64,000 nt of DNA, taken from contig JABILA010000116.1 in NCBI GenBank assembly GCA_018654745.1, positions 1 through 64,000 of the forward strand, given 5' to 3'. Numbering within the stretch: position 1 is the stretch's first letter; every line of letters starts with the position of its first letter. The position numbers and the translations under genes are program-made. The notes below the pieces were generated by a model, which saw nothing but the letters and a program-made list of their open reading frames with translations, made no database searches and was not told the DNA's origin. Of the stretch, positions 9,476 through 18,002 are shown piece after piece. This stretch comes from Alphaproteobacteria bacterium. Lineage in GTDB: Bacteria; Pseudomonadota; Alphaproteobacteria; UBA2966.

Positions 9476-10069
9476 TTATTGCCTGACCGAGTCGAGGAAA
9501 CGCAATTCCATATCCTCGGCAAGACGCGCCAGTTCGCGGCGACGCTCACGTGGTGACATAAATTTGGCGGTTACAGCTGTGGTTTCAGATTTGCCAGTTG
9601 CGGCTGTCTGTTCGCCCAGAACCTCTGCGCGACGACGGGCGGCGGCGGGGTCCTTCTGTGCGATCTCGGCGGCCTTGTCGGCATCGATCTGAACCGCAGA
9701 TTTTGGCGGAACGTCTGCTGCTTTTGCGATCTCGACTTCCTGACCTTTTGGTGCCGGTGCACGGCGGACAAGGGGAGCCGGTGCGACAGGTACAGGCGCA
9801 GGTTTTTTAACTTCACTGACCACGGACTTTTGCTTGGCGACCGGTTCTTTTCTTGCGGGTACAGCGACCTGGGCAGAAGTCTCGTTTTCAACCGGTTCGG
9901 ACAAAACATCTTTTGTCGCGGATACCGTCTCACGCGCCTTGTTCCAGGCAGCATCGGCACTCGCGGTTAATTTCGAAACGATGTCGCTGTTGCGAACCTC
10001 GGGTTTGTCGCCCAACAGCAAATAACCGAGCGCTGCTGCGACGACGATATTGAATGTCAGGAATTTCAT
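9476..10069 (-). CDS. single-pass membrane protein with Pro/Ala/Lys-rich periplasmic segment
   Basis: A 197-residue protein with one N-terminal helix (residues about 2-20, FNIVVAAALGYLLLG), a KKPAPVPVAPAP-type linker, and a charged C-terminus rich in Arg and Glu ending in LAEDMELRFLDSVRQ. Start chosen at ATG 10069, which overlaps the stop of the TolQ-like gene as ATGA; a longer frame extends upstream but lies antiparallel to nothing useful and inside the channel gene. The function is unknown. It resembles a smaller TolA/TonB-type arm and is tightly coupled to the channel gene. Confidence 0.7.
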   Translation of the reverse strand: MKFLTFNIVVAAALGYLLLGDKPEVRNSDIVSKLTASADAAWNKARETVSATKDVLSEPVENETSAQVAVPARKEPVAKQKSVVSEVKKPAPVPVAPAPLVRRAPAPKGQEVEIAKAADVPPKSAVQIDADKAAEIAQKDPAAARRRAEVLGEQTAATGKSETTAVTAKFMSPRERRRELARLAEDMELRFLDSVRQ

Positions 10070-10614
10070 GCGTTTTCTCCAGGATAATAAGGCAGGGAAT
10101 TGCTGGCGGAAGCTGACCAGTTGGCGTGGCTGATCAATAACAGGGCACGCAGGGCAGCGGCAGAAGGCAAACCAACAACTGTCGTCATGAAGGCCATGCT
10201 GAAGTGGCTGGTCAGACCCTGAATAACCGTCTGAATGGTTTCGGTTGTCAGAGGTTGATCCGCGAGGCTGCCAATGCCGAGGCTGATGCCCAGCAAGGTA
10301 TAAGTCAGGGCCAGGGTCGCAACACCACTGGCGGCATGCATACCGGATTCCAGCCACGGTCCGGCGCGGTTTGCATCATTGCGCAACTGACCCAGCCGCA
10401 CCCAGCAAAAAAGGGTGGTGGCAACAAGGCCCAGATACAGCACTGTAAATGTCGGGCCAAAAACGTCCTGGGCCCACTGGGCAAAATCCTGGGCGTCCAT
10501 TGTCCCGGTACCTGACGCAACCGCCAGGGCGATGACGCCGGCACCCAGCAAATAGCTGGCGGTGCGGGACGCCGTGCCAAACAGGGAAAGACCTGTTGCC
10601 TCACCCGTAGCCAT
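10066..10614 (-). CDS. MotA/TolQ/ExbB-like inner-membrane protein
   Basis: A 182-residue polytopic protein with four likely helices (about 15-35, 55-75, 95-115, 138-160). The last two match the paired pore helices of MotA/TolQ/ExbB proteins: a YTLLGISLGIGSL segment, a short loop, then HFSMAFMTTVVGLPSAAA, reminiscent of the family pattern of a Thr-Thr-x-x-Gly-Leu stretch. It is shorter than usual TolQ (about 230). The start overlaps the preceding stop (TAATG). Likely part of a proton-driven complex with the TolR-like protein at 17477-17899 (inference). Confidence 0.68.
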   Translation of the reverse strand: MATGEATGLSLFGTASRTASYLLGAGVIALAVASGTGTMDAQDFAQWAQDVFGPTFTVLYLGLVATTLFCWVRLGQLRNDANRAGPWLESGMHAASGVATLALTYTLLGISLGIGSLADQPLTTETIQTVIQGLTSHFSMAFMTTVVGLPSAAALRALLLISHANWSASASNSLPYYPGENA

Positions 10615-11021
10615 TATCTTGGACCTGTGCGCGTTGCCATGATGGACTGGGTTGTCAGGCCCATGGCAGTAAACCAGTTGTCCACCAACAGCATTTTCTT
10701 TTCGGTGGCAGCATGCATCAGGAATGTCAGGTCATAGTTTGCAAATGCCTTGCGCACAGCTGGCGTGGCGCGACCCGTCAGACTGTCGTCGCGCAGAACA
10801 ATGCGTTCCAGATCAATCAGGCGACGTTGTGACGCCCCGATCTTTGACACACGCTCATCCGGGCCAAGGTCCGGCATCAATATGGCCTGCAATACCATGG
10901 CGCGTTCGCGTTCCAGATTTTCGACGCTACCGGCGTTCGCTGGCGTGGTTGAAACAAGGGCGATGCTGGCTGCAGCTGCGGCGGCAATTGCCAGGTGACG
11001 AAGTTTTGTATGAAAAGACAT
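10614..11021 (-). CDS. small secreted protein, unknown function
   Basis: A 135-residue exported protein: basic N-terminus, Ala-rich hydrophobic core and a PANA cleavage site near residue 30. The mature part is mostly predicted helix (ENLERERAMVLQAIL; IGASQRRLIDLERIVL). No Cys lipobox and no family I recognise. It lies between a coiled-coil secreted protein and the TolQ-like gene in the same transcription unit, so a periplasmic accessory role is likely. Confidence 0.7.
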   Translation of the reverse strand: MSFHTKLRHLAIAAAAAASIALVSTTPANAGSVENLERERAMVLQAILMPDLGPDERVSKIGASQRRLIDLERIVLRDDSLTGRATPAVRKAFANYDLTFLMHAATEKKMLLVDNWFTAMGLTTQSIMATRTGPR

Positions 11022-11034
11022 TTCAGCCTCCTTT

Positions 11035-11913
11035 TTAGTTGTTAACGAAGAGATTCACGACATTGGTGATGTCGTTAGGCTCGGTCACATCTGAATCGGC
11101 ATAGTCGGAGTCGGCGATTTCTTCCGACAGGACCATGGCGTCGAGGGCGACAATCTTGGCCATGAAACCAAGGATCTGACTTTCCTGATCAATCAGGGCC
11201 AGTTCGGCTTCGGCATCTGCCACCATGCGGCGTACATATTCCGGTTTGGAAATATCGTCACCGTCCAGGGCACCCTGGCTGTTCATGGGATGCGATTTGA
11301 TGGCGGCGACCAGAGACTGAATGGCCTGCAGGTTTTTGCCGTACTCCCGGGAATATTTGCTCTCGGGCAGGTCTTGTTCGGCAAACAGGTTCATGTCGAC
11401 CTTGGACGCAGAAGCATTAAACCGCTGGCGCGCGGCTGATTGTTGATCAACCAGTTTTTGTCGTGCCGGATTCAGACCACCGGATTTCCGGTTGAGTTTG
11501 GCCAGAAGCTTTTCCAGCACACGGTGACGGGTGGCGACTTGCTTACGCTGCATGTCCTGTTTTTGTTGCATCAGATCAAGGTAGCCGCGTTTCTCGGCCA
11601 GGAACTGGTGCTTCAATTCAATCAGAACATCGCCATCGGCCTGTTCGGTTGCCCGTTGCAGATCTGCCAGGGTCTGGGTTTTCAGGGCGATTTCACGTTC
11701 AATATCCTGAACGGCCTGTCCCAGGGCGGAACGGGCAAAATCACGATCCAGAGACTTTTTCATATAGGCAGGCGGAAGCTTGACGAGGCGTTCGCTTACC
11801 TTTGGCTGCCAGGTTGGCGTGCCCGGATTGGCCGCAGCAACTGGTGTCGCCGCCAGGACAACGCCCACAAGGGCACTGCCGGCCAGAAGTTTGAGTTTGT
11901 GCATATTCATCAT
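11035..11913 (-). CDS. secreted coiled-coil protein, unknown function
   Basis: A 292-residue exported protein with a Sec signal ending near TPVAAA (residue about 28) and then long charged helices (residues about 60-160; Gln/Arg/Lys/Glu rich, with KTQTLADLQRATEQ). It ends with an acidic stretch SDYADSDVTEPND. Start ATG 11913 has GGAGG at the correct distance. No family was recognised. It lies directly after the 202-residue lipoprotein (6 nt apart), suggesting they are made together, perhaps as a periplasmic scaffold. Confidence 0.72.
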   Translation of the reverse strand: MMNMHKLKLLAGSALVGVVLAATPVAAANPGTPTWQPKVSERLVKLPPAYMKKSLDRDFARSALGQAVQDIEREIALKTQTLADLQRATEQADGDVLIELKHQFLAEKRGYLDLMQQKQDMQRKQVATRHRVLEKLLAKLNRKSGGLNPARQKLVDQQSAARQRFNASASKVDMNLFAEQDLPESKYSREYGKNLQAIQSLVAAIKSHPMNSQGALDGDDISKPEYVRRMVADAEAELALIDQESQILGFMAKIVALDAMVLSEEIADSDYADSDVTEPNDITNVVNLFVNN

Positions 11914-11919
11914 CGCCTC

Positions 11920-12528
11920 CTACATATGTTTCCAGTAATTCATGCGACGGATTTCAGCTTTAACGGCGTCATTCACGTTGGCGACGGAATAGGAGCCAAC
12001 CGTATGTTTTGGTTTCAGGCTGACCAGCACTTCCATGGTGCTGACGAAGGATGATCCATCCGGGTAATACAAATCCTGTCCGACGAATGCGGCTTTGAAT
12101 TTGTCGAGGGCATCGCGGGCAACGGCGATGTTGCCGCTTTTCAGGTGGTTCTGAACTGCAAGGGCATTTGCTTGCATGCGCTCCTGCTCGTCGATGACTT
12201 CCGCGTTCTGCAATCCGGCGTCACATGTTTGCAAGGCACGGGCACTGGCAGCATATTTGGCTGTCGAAGCAGATTTACGGGCCTGGCTGTCCAGCACCAT
12301 GGCGGTGTCACGACAATCCCGCCAACTGCGGGCAGCCATGATTTCGGTATTGCGATTAACGCGAAAGTCGATGCCTTCGCGGGATGCCGACTGACCTAAC
12401 AAGTTTGTCTGGCAGGCGGAAAGTGCCATGGCAGCGCCCAGAACCAGTAATATTGCCCTGGTTTTGCGTTTGTATTGCGGTTGGCAAGATGTCTGCGAAA
12501 CCGCTGAATTCTGCGAAATATTGGTCAT
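11920..12528 (-). CDS. lipoprotein of unknown function, first gene of envelope unit 3
   Basis: A 202-residue lipoprotein with a hydrophilic extension of about 24 residues, a hydrophobic signal and lipobox LSAC at about residues 36-39. The mature part is helical with two Cys (SWRDCRDTAM; LQTCDAGL) that may form a disulfide. Start has GAGG seven bases upstream. It is the first gene of the unit controlled by the repeated element at 12558-12588, about 30 nt before the ATG. No family was recognised. Confidence 0.72.
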   Translation of the reverse strand: MTNISQNSAVSQTSCQPQYKRKTRAILLVLGAAMALSACQTNLLGQSASREGIDFRVNRNTEIMAARSWRDCRDTAMVLDSQARKSASTAKYAASARALQTCDAGLQNAEVIDEQERMQANALAVQNHLKSGNIAVARDALDKFKAAFVGQDLYYPDGSSFVSTMEVLVSLKPKHTVGSYSVANVNDAVKAEIRRMNYWKHM

Positions 12529-12557
12529 TGTTAAACCTCATGTGTAAGTCATACTGA

Positions 12558-12588
12558 GGTTATGCAGGGACCAGAGCGCTTTTTTCTG
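12558..12588 (-). promoter_or_regulatory. repeated upstream element, copy A (31 nt)
   Basis: On the transcribed strand it begins CAGAAAAAAGCGCTC and ends CCCTGCATAACC, 29 nt before the ATG of the lipoprotein gene. Copies B and C lie before the other two envelope units. A and B agree at 25 of 31 positions, with the differences clustered in a five-base stretch in the middle. It is probably a promoter for an alternative sigma factor or a regulator site; which of the two cannot be told from sequence alone. Confidence 0.7.
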
Positions 12589-12613
12589 CAAAATCGAAAA
12601 AAAGCGGATTATG

Positions 12614-13900
12614 TCAGGGTAAAATCCTGTGCCGGGCTGTCAGGGTCCGGGTTTCAGCAAGCGTGCCGACAATGGCCGTCTTGCTGATGCTGATGGCAAT
12701 ATTGTATTTCACAGGGCGTTTCAGCCGTTTCGGGATGTGGGATCGCCAGCGTAATTCCCCCTGTGCGGCGGTGTTGCCTTTCAGGGTTTCCGGCAACCTG
12801 TTGCGCACAAAACGCCCTCGCATCAAATTGACGGCAGCAGATACAAAGCGTTTCTCTGGCCCTACATCGACGACAAACTCAAGCCCGCAAAGCCCTGCGG
12901 CATTGCTGTCCGCCAGTTGGTCGCCGCTGGTGGGTGTCAGTCGTATCTTCAGGGGTTCGATATCCGAAAACTGAATGGCGGCGCAGCTGCTGTCTTCCGT
13001 TGCACGCAGTTCAAACACCTTGAGTGTGGGGACGTGAACAGGCAACGGGGCAGGGGCTTTTTTGACCACTGGCTTCGGGGCGATAACCGGTGCAGGTTTA
13101 ACTTTCGCAAGCGCCGGTTTTACAGGCACGGGTTTGGCAATGACCGTCGGTGGCGGCGTTTTTTTGGCGGTTGCGACTGGTACTTTTGGTATCGGTTGTT
13201 GGTCGAAATAGATAAATGCCCCCGCACCAGCCACCAGAATGCCGATACCCATCACCGTGAACAAGGTACGCAAACCGTTCCCCGATGGCTCCTCTGTCGT
13301 TGCAACAGGCGGTGCGACGACGGCTGCCTGTGAGGTGGCCGTCGCGTGCGGCAAGCCCAGGTATTTCTGAATGTCGCCTGCCCCGGCAACGCCGGTCACA
13401 GAGATATCATCGCGACCTGCCATGGATTTCAAATTGTCCGCAGGCACGAAGAAGGTCAGTTTTGTGCCGTTGCTGTCATGCTGGCTGATCAAATCGGCGG
13501 AAACGTGCAGTTTTTCAGCAATATGACCAACCGGGCCAACGCCCAGATCACTGTCCAGGGCACCGCTGATCCACAAGGCTTCGGCACAGTCGTCTTCCGG
13601 TCCTGCCAGGCGGTTCTCCGCGGCCAGGGCATGGGCAACAAAGACACCAAGCTGCCAGCTTTCACCGTCCCCGATGGCATCGGATACATCCAGCCTGAAA
13701 GCGCCCCGGTCCCAGGGGCCAAATTCACGTTCGATCACACCTGAAGGGGCACGGACGAAGGCATCATAGGCCGCACTGATCGGCAGCACCCGTGTTGTTC
13801 GCTTGATACAGACGGCGGACTGGGCTGCCGGTTCCCGCGTGATGCGTTCGATGGCAACCGGACCCTCGGTCGTCGGAATGAATACGCGGACCAGTGTCAA
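12614..13900 (-). CDS. Lon-like (S16) domain fused to a membrane helix, Pro-rich arm and periplasmic domain
   Basis: A 428-residue protein. Residues about 40-160 resemble the Lon proteolytic domain: GESWQLGV (Ser81), then WISGALDSDLGVGPVGHIAEKL (shown only in part elsewhere; Lys130 aligns with the catalytic Lys region), then LTFFVPADN. One helix follows at about 213-232, a Pro/Lys/Ala-rich linker (about 234-292), and a C-terminal periplasmic domain with two Cys. The start is a TTG overlapping the previous stop (TTGA). Whether it cleaves proteins is unknown. The TonB-like arm suggests it reports cytoplasmic state to the envelope or the reverse (inference). Confidence 0.65.
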   Translation of the reverse strand: MTLVRVFIPTTEGPVAIERITREPAAQSAVCIKRTTRVLPISAAYDAFVRAPSGVIEREFGPWDRGAFRLDVSDAIGDGESWQLGVFVAHALAAENRLAGPEDDCAEALWISGALDSDLGVGPVGHIAEKLHVSADLISQHDSNGTKLTFFVPADNLKSMAGRDDISVTGVAGAGDIQKYLGLPHATATSQAAVVAPPVATTEEPSGNGLRTLFTVMGIGILVAGAGAFIYFDQQPIPKVPVATAKKTPPPTVIAKPVPVKPALAKVKPAPVIAPKPVVKKAPAPLPVHVPTLKVFELRATEDSSCAAIQFSDIEPLKIRLTPTSGDQLADSNAAGLCGLEFVVDVGPEKRFVSAAVNLMRGRFVRNRLPETLKGNTAAQGELRWRSHIPKRLKRPVKYNIAISISKTAIVGTLAETRTLTARHRILP

Positions 13901-14445
13901 CGCAGAAATACCTCTGAGCTGTGGTCTGACAAGGCCATTAACAAGGCATTGTCTTTCTCCAGTAACAGCTGAATGACGCCGCCCTGATCTGTCGGCAGTT
14001 CCATGCTTTCCAATGAACCATCAGATGCACTGGTGATGAGCGAACCCGGAGAACTGGCATCCGGATCTTTCAATTCAATGATGACATAGACCTGGTTTGG
14101 TTCAGCCCGTGACGGCTCAATGCGAATAGTGCACAGATCAGTTTCTCTGAGCGATAGTGTCTCGTCTGTACTGGCAGCTGCTACTTGCGGGAAATGGGAC
14201 CAGGAAACCTTTTGCAACAACGCATTGAAATCAGCGGTGAGTTTCTTGTCCTGACGCAAGGCAGTAAGCAATTCTTCATCATGTGTGACATCGCCACTGG
14301 CAAATCGCCAAAGTCTGCTGAAGGCAATGCCCGGAGTTGCATCGCGCAAATCCGTCATGGTCTGGCGGACACTGTCCTGATCCAGGAAATGTGCCTGTAC
14401 GACGGACAATTCCTTGTCATCTGGCAGGTTAATTTGAATGCTCAT
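13897..14445 (-). CDS. soluble protein of unknown function
   Basis: A 182-residue cytoplasmic protein without signal or membrane helix, acidic, with helical N-terminal half (VVQAHFLDQDSVRQTMTDL) and a beta-rich second half (LCTIRIEP; VYVIIELKDPD). Its start overlaps the stop of the 526-residue gene and its stop overlaps the start of the Lon-like gene, so the three are translationally coupled. No family was recognised. It is perhaps a cytoplasmic partner of the membrane complex. Confidence 0.68.
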   Translation of the reverse strand: MSIQINLPDDKELSVVQAHFLDQDSVRQTMTDLRDATPGIAFSRLWRFASGDVTHDEELLTALRQDKKLTADFNALLQKVSWSHFPQVAAASTDETLSLRETDLCTIRIEPSRAEPNQVYVIIELKDPDASSPGSLITSASDGSLESMELPTDQGGVIQLLLEKDNALLMALSDHSSEVFLR

Positions 14446-16022
14446 TTTCTCTCTCCGTACATGACGGTAAACAATGTTTTAAAAACCTCCTGGTCCGTGC
14501 TGAACGTCTGTTCCAGGTCTTCGTCAGCAGCCTGCAACCGGGCCAGAACAACAAGATAATCAGCCAGATGGTCGCGCGCCTGAACAAGAGCCCCGGCGCC
14601 AACACTAAAGCCTTCCATGATCTCCGGATCATCCAGATCGTTGTCTGAAAAACCCTTTCTGTTCAGATGCTTGAAGGTTTCTTCGCCCTCCTGCCGGACG
14701 TCGTCGCTCATCGCCTTGCTGGAAAACAGGGAGACAACATTTGTTGTATCTGCATCTTCGGGAAGGCCGGCTGGATCTCGCTGTGTGTCGACTTCTTCTA
14801 CATCTATTGCGTCCCCGGTAAGGGCATGAAGCACGGCTTTTTGAACACGCAATAAATGCTGCTCATGGTCATGATAACGTTCAGTCCTTTGACCATAGGA
14901 TTCGGCGTCGTCACAAACCAGCAAGTTCAGGACATGTTTTTGCTTTTCCTTACGGCGCAAGGCCTGGGTGATACGGGCCTGAACGGCACCAAAAACATCA
15001 CTGCGCAAAACTGACAGGGGTAGATCAATGGCCAGGGGCCCGCAATCCATCAAGAAATCAAGTTCTTCGCGTTCCCGCTTATTAAGAAATTTGATGGCAT
15101 CCGCAGGCGGGCTGTCCAGTTGCGCCAGAGGCGTTTGCCAGGCACCTGCGGGGGCATCTTCATCCAGCACCATGGGGTCTACTTCCCCGGCTTCGCGATC
15201 TGTCCCCAGAGAGCGTGCGTAACTGACCGAGGATTGACTGCTGCCCGTTTCAACGGCGCGCAGAAAATCTATAAATCCACCAACGGCGGACCGGAAGGTG
15301 CGAAAGTCTCCGTTCGCATCGGCGTGGCCGTTATTTTGTTGCTGCCAGAATTTCAGGATATTTTCATCGCTGATCAAAACGGAATTTTTGTCGCCGTTTG
15401 ATTTCAGAAAGTTGACGATGGCTTCAAATTTTTCTGCCGTCTGGGTGCCAGGCAGGTGATCCCGCAGCCAATCATAGATCAACCGGTTAAGGCTGTTGGC
15501 AGCATTCTTTATTTCTTCCTGATCGGTTGCCTGTGCCGTCATGTTGGAAAAAACCTGATCTACAGGCTCATAGCCGATCATGGCGATAACTGTCTCCAAC
15601 AATGCCGTCAAAAATGGCATGCGGCCATAACCCAGCGCAAATTCACCGTCGCCATAGGCCATATGCAATCCGGTGGAATCCAGTTCAAAACCGGGCCTGC
15701 GCCAATCGTTTTCTGTTACCGTTTGTGTCAGCCAGGCGCGGATGGCGGTGCCCCGGACCTTGTCGATACCGAAGAAGAAGCGCTCCCAGCGATCTTTGCC
15801 GCTGCCGCAGGCATCCACGGCGTTGACCAGATGACATAATTGCAGGATGCCGGTGGCGTATTTCCGGCAGACAATGGCACGGGCCAGATCGTGGCATGTT
15901 TTGGGCGCAAATCGAGGTTCACCGTCCATGGCGGTGGCGTCGGCGACCGTGGCGAGCAAGGCCGTCAATTCAGAACTCTTTCCCGCTTCCAGGACATGCC
16001 CGGTCGCTTCGACGATTTCCAT
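14442..16022 (-). CDS. large soluble protein of unknown function
   Basis: A 526-residue acidic, mainly helical protein without signal or membrane segments. No motif that I recognise. The ATG at 16022 has a good GGAG five bases upstream, but this start overlaps the transglycosylase gene by 58 nt. An internal ATG at 15926 would avoid the overlap but lacks a clear ribosome site. Conserved-looking parts include FRTFRSAVGGFIDFLRAVE and LNKREREELDFLMDCG. It probably acts on the cytoplasmic side of the envelope complex. Confidence 0.68.
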   Translation of the reverse strand: MEIVEATGHVLEAGKSSELTALLATVADATAMDGEPRFAPKTCHDLARAIVCRKYATGILQLCHLVNAVDACGSGKDRWERFFFGIDKVRGTAIRAWLTQTVTENDWRRPGFELDSTGLHMAYGDGEFALGYGRMPFLTALLETVIAMIGYEPVDQVFSNMTAQATDQEEIKNAANSLNRLIYDWLRDHLPGTQTAEKFEAIVNFLKSNGDKNSVLISDENILKFWQQQNNGHADANGDFRTFRSAVGGFIDFLRAVETGSSQSSVSYARSLGTDREAGEVDPMVLDEDAPAGAWQTPLAQLDSPPADAIKFLNKREREELDFLMDCGPLAIDLPLSVLRSDVFGAVQARITQALRRKEKQKHVLNLLVCDDAESYGQRTERYHDHEQHLLRVQKAVLHALTGDAIDVEEVDTQRDPAGLPEDADTTNVVSLFSSKAMSDDVRQEGEETFKHLNRKGFSDNDLDDPEIMEGFSVGAGALVQARDHLADYLVVLARLQAADEDLEQTFSTDQEVFKTLFTVMYGERK

Positions 16023-16558
16023 TCTGCTCCATCCAGCCAGACCTGGCGCTGAAAACGTTGCTGCCAGTTCCGGACCTTTTCTACGTATCCGCGTGTTGCC
16101 GGCATGACCCGGGCATTGGGCAGGTCACCGACACGTGAGCCGCCATTATAGTACGACAGGGCCAAATCCGTCCTGCCTCTGTAGCGTACAAGAAGGCGTT
16201 GAAGGAAATGAAGCCCCAGGCGGATATTAATACGCGGATTCCATAACATTTTTGCTGGTATTGCGTATTCCTCGAGAGCCGTTGCCGGCATGATCTGCAT
16301 CACACCGCGCGCGCCCTTGTTGCTTTCGAGATGGGGGCGAAAGTCTGATTCGACTTTGGCGACAGCCAGGGCAAGGGCCACAGGTAGTCCAATTTGACGG
16401 GCTTCAAATGCAACCATTGTCTTGATTTCTGCAGGTTTCCAGGATTTTCGGGTCGTATCGACAGCATTTGCACTGACGTTGCCAGCATTCAGGATCAGGG
16501 TCACGGCAGCCAGGCTCAGGGCTGCCGTGAGAGTCAGGATTGAAATTTTGTGAGCCAT
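15965..16558 (-). CDS. lytic transglycosylase (SLT domain), short form
   Basis: A 197-residue exported peptidoglycan hydrolase: Sec signal to about residue 31, then a goose-lysozyme/SLT fold with catalytic Glu70 in AKVESDF, ARGVMQIMP, and LALSYYNGG. It cleaves MurNAc-GlcNAc bonds to 1,6-anhydroMurNAc products. It is a paralogue of the next gene upstream (both share AVAKVESDF and GARGVMQIMP), so the pair arose by duplication. It probably opens the wall for the assembly encoded around it. Confidence 0.9.
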   Translation of the reverse strand: MAHKISILTLTAALSLAAVTLILNAGNVSANAVDTTRKSWKPAEIKTMVAFEARQIGLPVALALAVAKVESDFRPHLESNKGARGVMQIMPATALEEYAIPAKMLWNPRINIRLGLHFLQRLLVRYRGRTDLALSYYNGGSRVGDLPNARVMPATRGYVEKVRNWQQRFQRQVWLDGAEWKSSKRPGMSWKRERVLN

Positions 16559-16580
16559 TATCTGTCTCCAGTCCGGTTGA

Positions 16581-17480
16581 TCAGGAGAAATCGTCCATGG
16601 AGCGGCGAACGGCCTGGCGACGTTGTTCTATACCGTCGAAATCAGTACCCCGCGTGCCGGTCCGGCTGTTCTTGCGTTCCTGACGACGGGCCCGGACACG
16701 ATCACGTTTGGTTTTTGGTGCGTCTGTCCATTTGATGCGTGGACGGATCGGCGCACCATATTTCCACTCTTCTTCTTCTGCATGCATTGCGGCGACTTCG
16801 GCAGCCTGGTTGCCGCTGCGTTCACCGGCACTCAGGGTTGGATGGAAGTCAGATTCCAGAACCAGACCAGAAGACCGTGATTTGCGGGGCCAGTCGCGAT
16901 TGTCCGCAACCTTTGTCCAGTTTTTGCTTTTGCGGGATTTTTTCTTGCCGTAAACCTTGTCTTCGCGGTCTACCAGAGCCATCCAGATGTTGCTCTGCGC
17001 GGCATAACGTTTTTCCCAGCGCAGTACATTGTTGACGTATTTGCGGGTCCAGGGCAGCACACGGGCCTGACCGGGCGCACCTACTTTCGAGCCGCCATTA
17101 TAGAAACTGAGAGCAAATTCCCAGTTGCCGTCATAACGCTCGATCAGTTGTCCGAGATAATCGATGCCGAGGCGAACGTTCAGACGTGGATCCCAAAGCT
17201 GGTCAGGATCAACACCCCATTCACTGGCCCCGGTTGACGGCATGATCTGCATCACACCACGTGCACCGGCCGAGCTTTCGACATGGGCCTGAAAATCAGA
17301 TTCGACCTTGGCGACGGCCAGGGCGAGGGAAGGGGGGACGTTGCTGGCGAGGGCTTCTTCAACCACGATCTTTTTGATGCTGACGCGACTGCTTTCAGGG
17401 GCTTTGCGGGCATCGGCGGTGGTGATGGTGAAGGCGACGGCCAGTGACGTAATGACACCGGCAAGGCGTGAGATATTCAT
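16581..17480 (-). CDS. lytic transglycosylase (SLT domain) with basic C-terminal extension
   Basis: A 299-residue exported transglycosylase: signal peptide ending TTADA near residue 24, SLT domain with catalytic Glu60 (AKVESDF), GVMQIMPSTG, and LSFYNGGSKVG. After about residue 165 there is a long Lys/Arg-rich tail (KKKSRKSKN; RVRARRQERKN) that is absent from the shorter paralogue. The tail may bind peptidoglycan, nucleic acid or an acidic partner. The stop lies 23 nt before the next gene, in the same unit. Confidence 0.9.
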   Translation of the reverse strand: MNISRLAGVITSLAVAFTITTADARKAPESSRVSIKKIVVEEALASNVPPSLALAVAKVESDFQAHVESSAGARGVMQIMPSTGASEWGVDPDQLWDPRLNVRLGIDYLGQLIERYDGNWEFALSFYNGGSKVGAPGQARVLPWTRKYVNNVLRWEKRYAAQSNIWMALVDREDKVYGKKKSRKSKNWTKVADNRDWPRKSRSSGLVLESDFHPTLSAGERSGNQAAEVAAMHAEEEEWKYGAPIRPRIKWTDAPKTKRDRVRARRQERKNSRTGTRGTDFDGIEQRRQAVRRSMDDFS

Positions 17481-17899
17481 TTTGTATTCTCCTTCAATGA
17501 GCGCATCCAGCGCTGGTCAAGAACGGTTACAGTGATGTTTTGTGTGGTCAGGGCCGCGCGGGCTTCGAGGGCACCTGACAGGGGCAGTGAGGGATCGATG
17601 GCAAGGATGATTTCGTCTTCGGTCCCGATGGCTGCCGGATCAACCGGCTGCAGTTTGTCATCGAGATATTGGCCCTGATAAAAGACAATGATCCGGGCTT
17701 TTGCGGCGACAGGCTGGGCGGTGGTGGCAGGCTTTGAAGGTGATACCCGCAGGGTTTCTGCGGTTGCAGTGCTTGCGGTATCAACGGCTTCGCTGCTGCC
17801 AGCCCCCATGGAAACCATGGCCAGAACCATGACGCTGAAAAAAGCCATGGCCAGGGCCAGTGCAATTTCCGTCATGGCGTTGCCGTAGTGTCCTTCCAT
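17477..17899 (-). CDS. TolR/ExbD/MotB-like single-TM protein, first gene of envelope unit 2
   Basis: A 140-residue protein: short N-terminus, one helix (AMTEIALALAMAFFSVMVLA, residues about 8-27), then a small periplasmic domain ending in ITVTVLDQRWM. Position and shape match TolR/ExbD/MotB partners of TolQ-like channels. The acidic residue in the helix start is Glu (in MTEI) rather than the usual Asp. Start at ATG 17899 has GGGAG upstream; a longer frame is unlikely. Its stop overlaps the next start. The MotA-like partner is in another unit at 10066-10614. Confidence 0.66.
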   Translation of the reverse strand: MEGHYGNAMTEIALALAMAFFSVMVLAMVSMGAGSSEAVDTASTATAETLRVSPSKPATTAQPVAAKARIIVFYQGQYLDDKLQPVDPAAIGTEDEIILAIDPSLPLSGALEARAALTTQNITVTVLDQRWMRSLKENTK

Positions 17900-18002
17900 T
17901 GTGCCTGCTCCCTTTAAATCTGTTTGATCCTGACTGTCAGAAAAAGTCGGCGGGGGTTTGTTACCAAACCGCCCGCCAGTGACAGAGAGGGCTTTCAACG
18001 AT

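Noticed and set aside
12558-12588. Repeated element read as a sigma-54 promoter
   Set aside because: The GG and GC pairs are not 10 bases apart as sigma-54 promoters need; the pattern is different.
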